Origin: a virus
Direction: 5' to 3' (one strand)
IMG/VR virus record: IMGVR_UViG_3300001782_000012
Coordinates: 1-35,293 of that record
DNA length: 35,293 bases
Shown: positions 1-5,842 of the stretch, piece by piece
Layout: every line of letters begins with the position of its first letter
Position numbering within the stretch: position 1 is the stretch's first letter
Translations under genes and position numbers: made by a program
The notes under the pieces: generated by a model
Told to the model about the DNA's origin: nothing
The model's input: the letters and a program-made list of their open reading frames with translations, nothing else
The model's database searches: none

Positions 1-276
1 GACTGCAAGTTGCTTTAATTCTCTTTGCTTGTATTGTTCTTGTCGTGCTTCGACTTCTTTTTTACGCAATTCAAACTCTTCATCCGTTTCGATTCTTCTG
101 CAAATCGCATCAATTTCAACATAAGAGCAATCATAACTTATACCATGCTCTATATTAACATGAGTTGCACCAAGTTTTTCCAGTTCTTCAATATCTTTTT
201 TTAGTTGGCTTATTTCTACACCATAAGTCCAATCGAGCGAATAATTGATTTTAAAATCCTGTTCCTGTTTTTCCAT
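1..276 (-). CDS. Partial small phage protein, C-terminus cut by window edge
   Basis: An open frame of 92 codons starts at the ATG at 276-274 and runs off the left edge without a stop. The visible protein begins MEKQEQDFKINYSLDWTYGV. It is rich in Glu, Lys and Gln and has a likely coiled coil at its end (EEFELRKKEVEARQEQYKQR). The centre reads KLGATHVNIEHGISYDCSYV, a type of sequence I associate with unnamed small proteins of Bacteroidota phages. No enzymatic motif is visible. The AT-rich leader upstream adjoins a structured boundary element (307-435). Function unknown; the open frame and composition make it a likely real gene. Confidence 0.7.
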   Translation of the reverse strand, partial: MEKQEQDFKINYSLDWTYGVEISQLKKDIEELEKLGATHVNIEHGISYDCSYVEIDAICRRIETDEEFELRKKEVEARQEQYKQRELKQLAV

Positions 277-306
277 TTTGATAATTATTTAAATATTTAT
301 AAAATA

Positions 307-435
307 CGTTTGCTAACAAGCGGTCATAAAACAAAGCGGGTTAAGTGATATTCCAAGTGTGTAGCACGTTTCAAACTTTTGCTCGGTCGATAGGTATGCA
401 CTTCGCAATCCGCTTCGTTTCATACCACCATACCG
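307..435. repeat. Structured intergenic element with long inverted repeat
   Basis: The spacer between two minus-strand genes is clearly richer in G and C than its surroundings. AACAAAGCGG near its start faces CCGCTTCGTTT near its end, an inverted repeat with one mismatch spanning about 80 bases. The element is bounded by GCTAACAAG (312-320) and by ACCGTTAT (433-440), which meets the stop codon of the next gene. The shape resembles gene-cassette recombination sites, but no integron integrase is visible, so that reading is inference. Confidence 0.45.
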
Positions 436-630
436 TTATTTTATTAAAGTTATCAATATAACTCCAACAAGCGCAACAATAGCAAGAACCATCATAGTTG
501 TCATTACTCTATTGCTTAGCTTAGATTCAGGGTCAAATAACCTCATAAAGAAATCTGATAGATTTAATGCTGCTATTCTATGAATTAGCCAACACCCAAA
601 AGCTATGAAGTATATTATAATGTTTTTCAT
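436..630 (-). CDS. Small two-helix membrane protein
   Basis: A 64-residue protein with two hydrophobic stretches, about residues 3-22 (IIIYFIAFGCWLIHRIAAL) and 43-63 (MTTMMVLAIVALVGVILITL), separated by a charged loop containing DPESKLSNR. It therefore probably sits in the inner membrane with two crossings. It is the last gene of a three-gene minus-strand run (1128-436), starting 4 bases after the stop of the gene before it. No family recognised. Size and topology would fit a holin or a superinfection-type membrane protein, but it lies outside the lysis cassette and behind its terminator, so I do not assign either role. Confidence 0.65.
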   Translation of the reverse strand: MKNIIIYFIAFGCWLIHRIAALNLSDFFMRLFDPESKLSNRVMTTMMVLAIVALVGVILITLIK

Positions 631-634
631 GATT

Positions 635-781
635 CTAATTTAAAATGGTTGAAAACATGATGTTAATCTGCTCCCTATCGGATGGATCAAAATTGTCTGC
701 ATAATCAATTAACTGACTATACCTTACAATATTCATAACTGCTATGAATTGTTCGCTTTTTTTTACGATTATTGTTTCCAT
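635..781 (-). CDS. Small acidic hypothetical protein
   Basis: A 48-residue open frame with ATG at 781-779 and TAG at 637-635. It starts METIIVKKSEQFIAVMNIVR and ends with a likely amphipathic helix (DPSDREQINIMFSTILN). The leader ACTAAAGAC just before the ATG matches the leaders of other genes in the window, which supports this start. It lies 11 bases after the gene at 1128-793 and 4 bases before the gene at 630-436, so the three probably share the promoter at 1150-1180. No recognisable domain. It is short but well placed and fills the gap exactly. Confidence 0.6.
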   Translation of the reverse strand: METIIVKKSEQFIAVMNIVRYSQLIDYADNFDPSDREQINIMFSTILN

Positions 782-792
782 GTCTTTAGTTT

Positions 793-1128
793 TTAAAGTG
801 ATTTAATAAAATCTATAACTTGCTTTTTTGATTCATTATCAATTACTGATAATTTATAAAAATCATTCTCTTTTATAACATTTATAGCTTTATTTTCAAA
901 TTCATCACATTTAGTATGATTTGATGATCTGAATTCAATCAACATCCATTCTCCATTATTTATTTGTTTCTCAGCTGTAAAATAATAACTTCCTGTTGTT
1001 GATTTATATTCATCATAAACATCATAGCCTAATTCAGTTAGTTTATTAATGCAAAAAATCCAAATTGAATGAGCTGATCTAAATCCTGTCATTACTATTG
1101 TGCCATTATTAGTTTTTTTCGTTTTCAT
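793..1128 (-). CDS. Hypothetical protein, first gene of a small operon
   Basis: A 111-residue mixed alpha/beta protein starting MKTKKTNNGTIVMTGFRSAH. A longer reading from a TTG at 1152 is possible on paper, but that TTG is the end of the -7 promoter box, so the ATG at 1128 preceded by CGATAGAGAT is the right start. The same leader precedes the gene at 22458. The sequence holds an aromatic stretch (TGSYYFTAEKQ, then GEWMLIEFRSS) typical of small beta-sheet proteins. It is followed closely by two more small genes on the same strand. Family unknown. Confidence 0.7.
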   Translation of the reverse strand: MKTKKTNNGTIVMTGFRSAHSIWIFCINKLTELGYDVYDEYKSTTGSYYFTAEKQINNGEWMLIEFRSSNHTKCDEFENKAINVIKENDFYKLSVIDNESKKQVIDFIKSL

Positions 1129-1149
1129 ATCTCTATCGTTTTGTTGATA

Positions 1150-1211
1150 CAAATATAAATCTAATAATTAGATTGAGCAAGAGTAAAGCGTAATTTATAA
1201 TGATTCTAAAT
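1150..1211 (-). promoter_or_regulatory. Promoter with upstream ATTCTAAAT-type element
   Basis: On the minus strand TATATTTG (1157-1150) lies 20 bases after TTG (1180-1178), matching the Bacteroidota promoter. Upstream sit ATTTAGAAT (1211-1203) and ATTATAAAT (1201-1193), the latter exactly 35 bases from the -7 box. The whole stretch is closely similar to the plus-strand promoter at 18521-18582, including the shared core CTAATTATTAGATT. Transcription should start near 1143 and serve the genes from 1128 down to 436. Confidence 0.8.
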
Positions 1212-1241
1212 AAAAAACCCCTCACAGGAGAGATGAGGGGT
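1211..1241 (-). terminator. Intrinsic terminator of the tail and lysis operon
   Basis: ACCCCTCA (1217-1224) and TGAGGGGT (1234-1241) form a perfect 8-bp stem with a 9-base loop. On the minus strand the stem is followed directly by six to seven T residues. It closes the long minus-strand operon that ends with the gene at 1533-1291 and separates it from the promoter at 1150. Confidence 0.88.
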
Positions 1242-1290
1242 AAAACTAAAGATATGAAAACCTAACATTATGAATTGGTGTGTAAATATA

Positions 1291-1533
1291 CTATTTATTT
1301 TTCTTCTTGAATAACTTTGATATTAGTTTCTTTTTAACTTGTTTGTTGTCCTGGTCTACATTGGTAGTACTTGACGTTGAAATGTCGTTATTCTTACCTT
1401 TATTCTTTATTCTTCCGTATTCGTTATTCACAACTGACTCAGGCTTGTCTAATAGCTTTGCATAAGTGAATAATCCTGCAATGAATATAAGAGCTGACCA
1501 TAGGAAAAATCCTATTTGTTTTAAAATATTCAT
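1291..1533 (-). CDS. Membrane-anchored basic protein of the lysis region
   Basis: An 80-residue protein with one N-terminal membrane segment (about residues 7-25, IGFFLWSALIFIAGLFTYAK), a polar Ser/Thr/Asn-rich middle (KNNDISTSSTTNVDQDN) and a strongly basic end (KKKLISKLFKKKNK). Its ATG overlaps the stop of the holin-like gene upstream by 4 bases (ATGA), so translation is probably coupled. It is the last gene before the terminator at 1211-1241. A spanin or holin-accessory role is possible from position and topology, but nothing in the sequence proves it. Confidence 0.65.
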   Translation of the reverse strand: MNILKQIGFFLWSALIFIAGLFTYAKLLDKPESVVNNEYGRIKNKGKNNDISTSSTTNVDQDNKQVKKKLISKLFKKKNK

Positions 1534-1706
1534 TCTGAAAAAGTATTCGTGAGAAATTTACCTAGCACACCAATAGCCAAAGCGATATAGGCTATTAATT
1601 CAACATCCTGACCAATTGCGGCCGCTGTAATAAATGCGCTTGCCCCTAATAATCCATCGCCTATCTTACGCCATTTCTTAGGCGTGGGTAAATAGTAGTT
1701 TTTCAT
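1530..1706 (-). CDS. Holin-like small membrane protein
   Basis: A 58-residue frame from ATG at 1706 to TGA at 1532-1530. It has a basic N-terminus (MKNYYLPTPKKWRKIGDGLL) and two hydrophobic segments, about residues 18-30 (GLLGASAFITAAA) and 36-52 (LIAYIALAIGVLGKF). Its ATG overlaps the endolysin stop codon (ATGA) and its own stop overlaps the next start (ATGA), so it is locked between the endolysin and the basic membrane protein. Short proteins with one or two small-residue-rich helices beside an endolysin are usually holins that release or activate it. That role is inferred from position and shape only. Confidence 0.6.
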   Translation of the reverse strand: MKNYYLPTPKKWRKIGDGLLGASAFITAAAIGQDVELIAYIALAIGVLGKFLTNTFSE

Positions 1707-2170
1707 AGCACGTATTCTTTATAGTTTCTTATAAATTCCTCTTCCGTCCCTTTTCCTAAATGTGTATTGTAATATTTTTTATAGTACTTTGCATAGCCAG
1801 ACAAGTCATTCGGCAATGGCTCCGGCACTCGCCTGTAATGGATACGGGCCATTATTATTGCGAATTTCAAATTATATACTAATAATTCAGGATCGTTTGG
1901 TACAAAATCGTAGCCTAATGCATCATAAACGCGGCAATAAAGATTTTTTTTATGCTTTAAATACTTTTCAAGTATATCCTTAAATGTTGTTGGCTCCATC
2001 TGAAAAACTCCTAAAGCCGGACCATTCTTCAGTTGCTTTAGATAGGTTCCAAAACCGCTTTCCTGTGCCGCTGTACCCATCAGCAGATTAACTGCATCCT
2101 CTGAATATAAGCCGATTTCTTCTAAAGTATCGGCTATTAATTCCCTGAATTGGTGTTTATCGAAGCTCAT
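1703..2170 (-). CDS. Lysozyme or transglycosylase-like endolysin
   Basis: A 155-residue soluble protein. Residues 33-39 read TAAQESG with the likely catalytic Glu37, followed by PALGVFQMEP (51-60), the Glu-Ser plus G-x-FQ arrangement of lysozyme-like and lytic transglycosylase folds. Related phage proteins of this form cut peptidoglycan glycan strands at lysis. No signal peptide is visible, so export would depend on a holin; the holin-like gene overlaps its stop codon. The start at 2170 lies 8 bases after the spanin-like gene. The C-terminal half (NPELLVYNLKFAIIMARIHY, YYKKYYNTHLGKG) looks helical, as expected for the fold. Exact bond specificity cannot be told. Confidence 0.8.
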   Translation of the reverse strand: MSFDKHQFRELIADTLEEIGLYSEDAVNLLMGTAAQESGFGTYLKQLKNGPALGVFQMEPTTFKDILEKYLKHKKNLYCRVYDALGYDFVPNDPELLVYNLKFAIIMARIHYRRVPEPLPNDLSGYAKYYKKYYNTHLGKGTEEEFIRNYKEYVL

Positions 2171-2177
2171 ATGTTAT

Positions 2178-2495
2178 TTATTTTGGCATTCTTTTCAATA
2201 TATCAATTAAATAATTCTCAACCCTAACTTGGCTCTCTTTTATTTCCGTAACGTCATTCTCTATATTATTGGTGACTATTTGAATATTCATTTTAAGATT
2301 ATCTACTCTCATATCGGTGTACTCCTTTGATGTCTTGATTATCTTCTCCTTTTCCTCTTCAAGCTTTTGTTCAGTAACTGATTCAGTATTTTTTTTAATA
2401 GCACTACAAGCCGAATTCATAGTGAGAGAAGCAGCCACGCTGACAAAAGCAGTAAATAAAATTACTTGCCAAGACTCCTTAAGTTTTTCACCCAT
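2178..2495 (-). CDS. Membrane-anchored coiled-coil protein, spanin-like
   Basis: A 105-residue protein with one hydrophobic segment near the N-terminus (about residues 9-27, WQVILFTAFVSVAASLTM) and a long charged helix behind it (EQKLEEEKEKIIKTSKEYTD and onward to the end), ending KRMPK. This is the layout of an inner-membrane spanin that links inner and outer membranes during lysis of Gram-negative cells. Cys30 (MNSAC) lies where a lipobox might be, but the -3 residue is Asn, so lipidation is doubtful. It lies directly before the endolysin gene and overlaps the membrane-protein gene upstream by 34 bases in another frame. The role is inferred from layout. Confidence 0.6.
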   Translation of the reverse strand: MGEKLKESWQVILFTAFVSVAASLTMNSACSAIKKNTESVTEQKLEEEKEKIIKTSKEYTDMRVDNLKMNIQIVTNNIENDVTEIKESQVRVENYLIDILKRMPK

Positions 2496-2842
2496 AGTTT
2501 ACGGTTTCTGAAAATGACAATTGAAGATGTGACCATTATCAAAGCTATAAAAATTAACTCGAAAATCCTAGAATCGGCAATCCGGTACCAATCTTCATAA
2601 CTTTTATTTATACACGATAAATGCAAAATTAACTGGAAAAGCATAGGTATGACAGCAATCAAAAAACTACTTCTACGTATCGATGAATATTCCCTCATAT
2701 ACCCCTCTAGTGATATCGCTATTAAAGATCCCCACAACGAGCAGTAATAAAATACGGACCACCCTAGACTATAGGGCGGCGCGCATTCATTAAATAGGCT
2801 TTGAGCTATCAAAAAATACAATATAGCTAGCCATGTGATCAT
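2462..2842 (-). CDS. Polytopic membrane protein of the lysis region
   Basis: A 126-residue protein with about four hydrophobic stretches: residues 2-15 (ITWLAILYFLIAQS), 27-45 (GWSVFYYCSLWGSLIAISL), 60-76 (FLIAVIPMLFQLILHLS) and 92-111 (IFELIFIALIMVTSSIVIF), then a basic tail. Its start overlaps the stop of the 29-residue gene upstream as TAATG. It overlaps the spanin-like gene by 34 bases. No family recognised. It may be a second holin-type or other membrane protein of the lysis cassette, but it is larger than most class II holins. Confidence 0.6.
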   Translation of the reverse strand: MITWLAILYFLIAQSLFNECAPPYSLGWSVFYYCSLWGSLIAISLEGYMREYSSIRRSSFLIAVIPMLFQLILHLSCINKSYEDWYRIADSRIFELIFIALIMVTSSIVIFRNRKLWVKNLRSLGK

Positions 2843-2931
2843 TACTGTCCTCCTCCTGCTGGAACCTCAGGTACTGCATCGTCCTTAGTTTCCTCATCTT
2901 CTCCATTGTAAAACCGATCAAATTTCTGCAT
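2842..2931 (-). CDS. Very small acidic protein
   Basis: A 29-residue frame from ATG at 2931 to TAA at 2844-2842. The middle is acidic (NGEDEETKDDAVPEVP) and the end is Gly-rich (AGGGQ). Its stop overlaps the start of the following membrane-protein gene (TAATG), the same junction used by the large tail genes, and it fills an otherwise empty gap. The protein is too short for a family call. Being very short it could be a chance frame, but the coupling argues for translation. Confidence 0.45.
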   Translation of the reverse strand: MQKFDRFYNGEDEETKDDAVPEVPAGGGQ

Positions 2932-2970
2932 AACTAAACTTTTAAATTAAACCTATTCAAAGATAGTGAT

Positions 2971-3375
2971 TTATTTCTTATGTTGCCAACAGTAGCCGTT
3001 GACACCTTTCCTCTTGCACCTAGTAATTGATCCTGTCAACGCCTTGCATCTATTCAATATAGATTCATGCTTAGATTCAGGGCCTATTTTCATTCCTTCA
3101 TACTCCCATTTCTCATTTATATTACGATACCAAAATATTAAATCACCTTCTTTAATAGTAAGCATATAGGCCGTATCGTTTACGTATTTGATATAACCAT
3201 AATCATTAAATTCATCCTTAATTATGATTGTACTTTTATTCTCGTAATACGTAAAATTACCTTCTTGAATGATTCTCATTACTATTGAATCATTAGAATC
3301 ATAGCATGTTGTTATTTGCTTATCCTGAGCTATTAAGGATAGAGGAAATATGAGTAATAGTATAATTATCTTCAT
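2971..3375 (-). CDS. Exported protein with C-terminal Cys/His cluster (DUF5763-like)
   Basis: A 134-residue protein beginning with a signal peptide (MKIIILLLIFPLSLIAQ, cleavage likely after LIA or AQ). The middle is beta-rich (TYYENKSTIIIKDEF, LIFWYRNINEKWEYEG). The last 26 residues carry C110, C120, C129 and H132 as RCKALTGSITRCKRKGVNGY followed by CWQH. This matches a short C-x9-C-x8-C-x2-H module that I associate with DUF5763-type proteins of Bacteroidota, probably binding a metal. Its start overlaps the previous stop (ATGA). It sits between the tail fibre genes and the lysis genes. An exported host-like protein here might act in the periplasm or alter the surface; function unknown. Confidence 0.65.
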   Translation of the reverse strand: MKIIILLLIFPLSLIAQDKQITTCYDSNDSIVMRIIQEGNFTYYENKSTIIIKDEFNDYGYIKYVNDTAYMLTIKEGDLIFWYRNINEKWEYEGMKIGPESKHESILNRCKALTGSITRCKRKGVNGYCWQHKK

Positions 3376-3911
3376 TCTACTATCTCTATTATTGGTATTT
3401 CATCCACTAAAGTTGCATCAGTAGAATTATAAATAATCATTAGTTCTTCGCTAGTCAACGAGCATCCAGTACCCGCAGCTGAAAGAAAATATGAATAGCC
3501 TTCTACATCTGTAATTGTATAGTTTTGCAAAACCCATTCTCTCCATGTTTTTATAGAGGCCGGAGTAATTTCATTCCCGCCTTCATCTAAAACAGCAGGA
3601 TTTATTCTATTTGTAATTCCTTCAGGTATTTCATTATCTAAGGCAGAAGTAGCAATTTTGATGAAAGGATTAAAGTATTTGACATCTGAATTATCAAGTG
3701 ACATTATCAATAAAAATTCACCTACAGATAACTCTTTAATTTCAGCATGAATGCAATTATCGCCATTCCATGTTTTCCACCCTCTAGCTATAATATTGAA
3801 AACATAATCTTTTACTGTCATGCCAGGTATTAACTCATAATTAAACATTTCCTGATTAATACCTTTTATCGTATAAGCTTCATTTGCTTTTATTTCAAAT
3901 ATTCCTTTCAT
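3372..3911 (-). CDS. Tail-region hypothetical protein
   Basis: A 179-residue acidic protein (ending DEIPIIEIVE) with no signal peptide or membrane segment. It starts 2 bases after the stop of the LamG fibre gene and overlaps the next gene by 4 bases, so it is made with the tail genes. Segments such as NGDNCIHAEIKELSVGEFLL and IKTWREWVLQNYTITDV look like a compact alpha/beta fold. Position directly after a fibre suggests a fibre chaperone or small tail protein, but no family is recognised. Confidence 0.6.
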   Translation of the reverse strand: MKGIFEIKANEAYTIKGINQEMFNYELIPGMTVKDYVFNIIARGWKTWNGDNCIHAEIKELSVGEFLLIMSLDNSDVKYFNPFIKIATSALDNEIPEGITNRINPAVLDEGGNEITPASIKTWREWVLQNYTITDVEGYSYFLSAAGTGCSLTSEELMIIYNSTDATLVDEIPIIEIVE

Positions 3912-3913
3912 TA

Positions 3914-5842
3914 TTATATATTATTAGTGATTCTCTTTTCTGTTAATAATTGCTTACCTGTTAATGCAGTTGAATGAGTTCTTGTCTGCTTAACCCTATA
4001 TGGTTCAGATATATCATTAAATACAGTATCACCAGATTCTACCCCTGTAAAATCTGAAAACTGTTTTTGTAGCATCGCTCCCGTGCCTAAATCTCTCCAA
4101 AATGAATCTTGAATAGCAGGATAACTATACTGCTCTAATTTACAGCCTGAATCAAGAAATGAATAGCCATCCTGAACTATATCCAAAGGATTACCAACGG
4201 CATCAGACGTGCCGTCAAATTTAGCGGGGATAATATGCCCGACAGGCGCGCCGTTGCTCCCTGTACCAACCGTCCATCCATATTTTTGCAACCAATGGTA
4301 TTCATCCTGCTTCCCTCCATTAGCGGTTGAACCGTTTATTAGAGTTGCATGATTACCATTTCCTGAGATATCATAGTATGTGTGGTTAGCTGCGTCTTTT
4401 ATTGGTTCGCAGAGTGGCCAATGACCTAATGTTTGAACAAAGTTACCTGAGGAATCTAATTCATTTAATTGAAAATTATAACATTTTCCCTCATACGCAC
4501 TTGTACCGTCATCATTATTACCGATTGTCAAATTTGCTGTGCCACCAGTCAACCTTAATCCAGTCGTCATCGTTGTCGTGTCAGAGACTGTTTGTCCGTT
4601 TGCAGTGAAATAAACGTTATTCCCGTATATTTTTAATTCAAAATCCACTTTATCTACAACTCCCACAGTAATAGACATAGATAACGTTTGAATGGATTGT
4701 GATATCACAATACATTGCATTGAGGTGGAATCTGATCTTAATATGCGAAAGTAATTGGCGGAAGATGGCTTATATCGGCTGAAGACTTCCCCTAAAAAAG
4801 TACCATCTATAATACCAGTTAGTTGGATATTTGGTTTCGTAGATATGAATGTTGGACTTATTCTAGATAAGCTACTTGTACCCCCAATAAAACAACTGCT
4901 ATCAACAAATTTAGCTTTTCCAGGTACCTTCCCAACATATTGCAAATCATTCCCAAGTACGTCTTTGAAAGGTGGGAGTTGGATTGATCTATCTTTCGGT
5001 ATAAATACAGGATAAGCACCTGTATTATCTACTGAATACCCCTCATCATTATGCCAGCTCTTAATATCCTGATACTGATGGATTGAGTTGGGGTTAACTT
5101 CTGGAGGTACTGTTACTGCATTGGTTATTGTACCATGATTACCGTTACCTGAAGAGTCATATGCTACTGTTCCTGAGTTTTCATCGCCTTTATACCAACA
5201 AAAAGCACCCGATACATTTTTGAAATTATAAATACTTTCTACCTCGTTATTTGTAATAACCCTTTTAAAAAAATAAAAGTCGAAAAAACCGCCATCAGGT
5301 CTAAATCTATCATCGTTAGAGGTTCCTCCAAACCCAATTCTATCATCAACTAAAGCCTGAAATACGGGAGAGACTATTATAGTTTCTACAAATTTACCAT
5401 CCCTATAAAAATCAACACCAGACGAGTGTATATTTACTACTATATGGTAATACCTATTGTCATCTAGTGTGAAAAAGTTGGATGATGTAACATTAACTCC
5501 TAAACCAAATACACGCAAATTAAGGTTAACTCTTCTTATTTTAAAAGCATTACCATTCCCTATAAATGCCTGTTCTGTGGTAGTATTTGTTTTTTCAAGC
5601 CATGCTGAAAACCCGTATTCAGTTATAGTCTCTGATCCTATATTCTCGATTATTACATAGTTTGTTCCATCTATACCTGTACCTTTATAACATCCTCCAC
5701 GCCGTGGATATCTTGGAGTACCGAAATTAGCAGATAATACATTGCTTCGATCCTCAGTCATTCCGATAGGCAGATTATTTTCGTCATAATCTACGATATT
5801 AAGTACAGATGCAGCCTGTTGATTTAATTTTCCTCTAGCCAT
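3914..5842 (-). CDS. Tail fibre or receptor-binding protein with LamG-type domains
   Basis: A 642-residue protein. Residues about 60-205 form a laminin-G/concanavalin-type beta sandwich (ITEYGFSAWLEK, YYHIVVNIHSSGVDFYRDGK, FFDFYFFKRVITNNEVESIY), followed by the linker DSSGNGNHGTI (229-239). A second beta-sandwich of the same kind spans about 340-500 and is followed by a near copy of the linker (YDISGNGNHATL). Such lectin-like domains bind carbohydrate and are common in fibres and surface proteins of Bacteroidota phages and hosts. The N-terminal 50 residues probably attach to the tail. Its start overlaps the stop of the upstream tail gene as TAATG. The receptor-binding role is inferred from domain type and operon position. 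Confidence 0.75.
   Translation of the reverse strand: MARGKLNQQAASVLNIVDYDENNLPIGMTEDRSNVLSANFGTPRYPRRGGCYKGTGIDGTNYVIIENIGSETITEYGFSAWLEKTNTTTEQAFIGNGNAFKIRRVNLNLRVFGLGVNVTSSNFFTLDDNRYYHIVVNIHSSGVDFYRDGKFVETIIVSPVFQALVDDRIGFGGTSNDDRFRPDGGFFDFYFFKRVITNNEVESIYNFKNVSGAFCWYKGDENSGTVAYDSSGNGNHGTITNAVTVPPEVNPNSIHQYQDIKSWHNDEGYSVDNTGAYPVFIPKDRSIQLPPFKDVLGNDLQYVGKVPGKAKFVDSSCFIGGTSSLSRISPTFISTKPNIQLTGIIDGTFLGEVFSRYKPSSANYFRILRSDSTSMQCIVISQSIQTLSMSITVGVVDKVDFELKIYGNNVYFTANGQTVSDTTTMTTGLRLTGGTANLTIGNNDDGTSAYEGKCYNFQLNELDSSGNFVQTLGHWPLCEPIKDAANHTYYDISGNGNHATLINGSTANGGKQDEYHWLQKYGWTVGTGSNGAPVGHIIPAKFDGTSDAVGNPLDIVQDGYSFLDSGCKLEQYSYPAIQDSFWRDLGTGAMLQKQFSDFTGVESGDTVFNDISEPYRVKQTRTHSTALTGKQLLTEKRITNNI

Noticed and set aside
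1129-1152. N-terminal extension of the gene at 1128 from a TTG codon
   Set aside because: The TTG is the end of the -7 promoter box, so it cannot be in the main transcript. The same reasoning rejects the GTG at 23646.
4402-5660. Plus-strand frames of 65-90 codons inside the fibre gene, and similar ones opposite other large genes
   Set aside because: They lie fully opposite well-supported genes, lack promoters and leaders, and have Leu/Ser/Phe-rich shadow composition.
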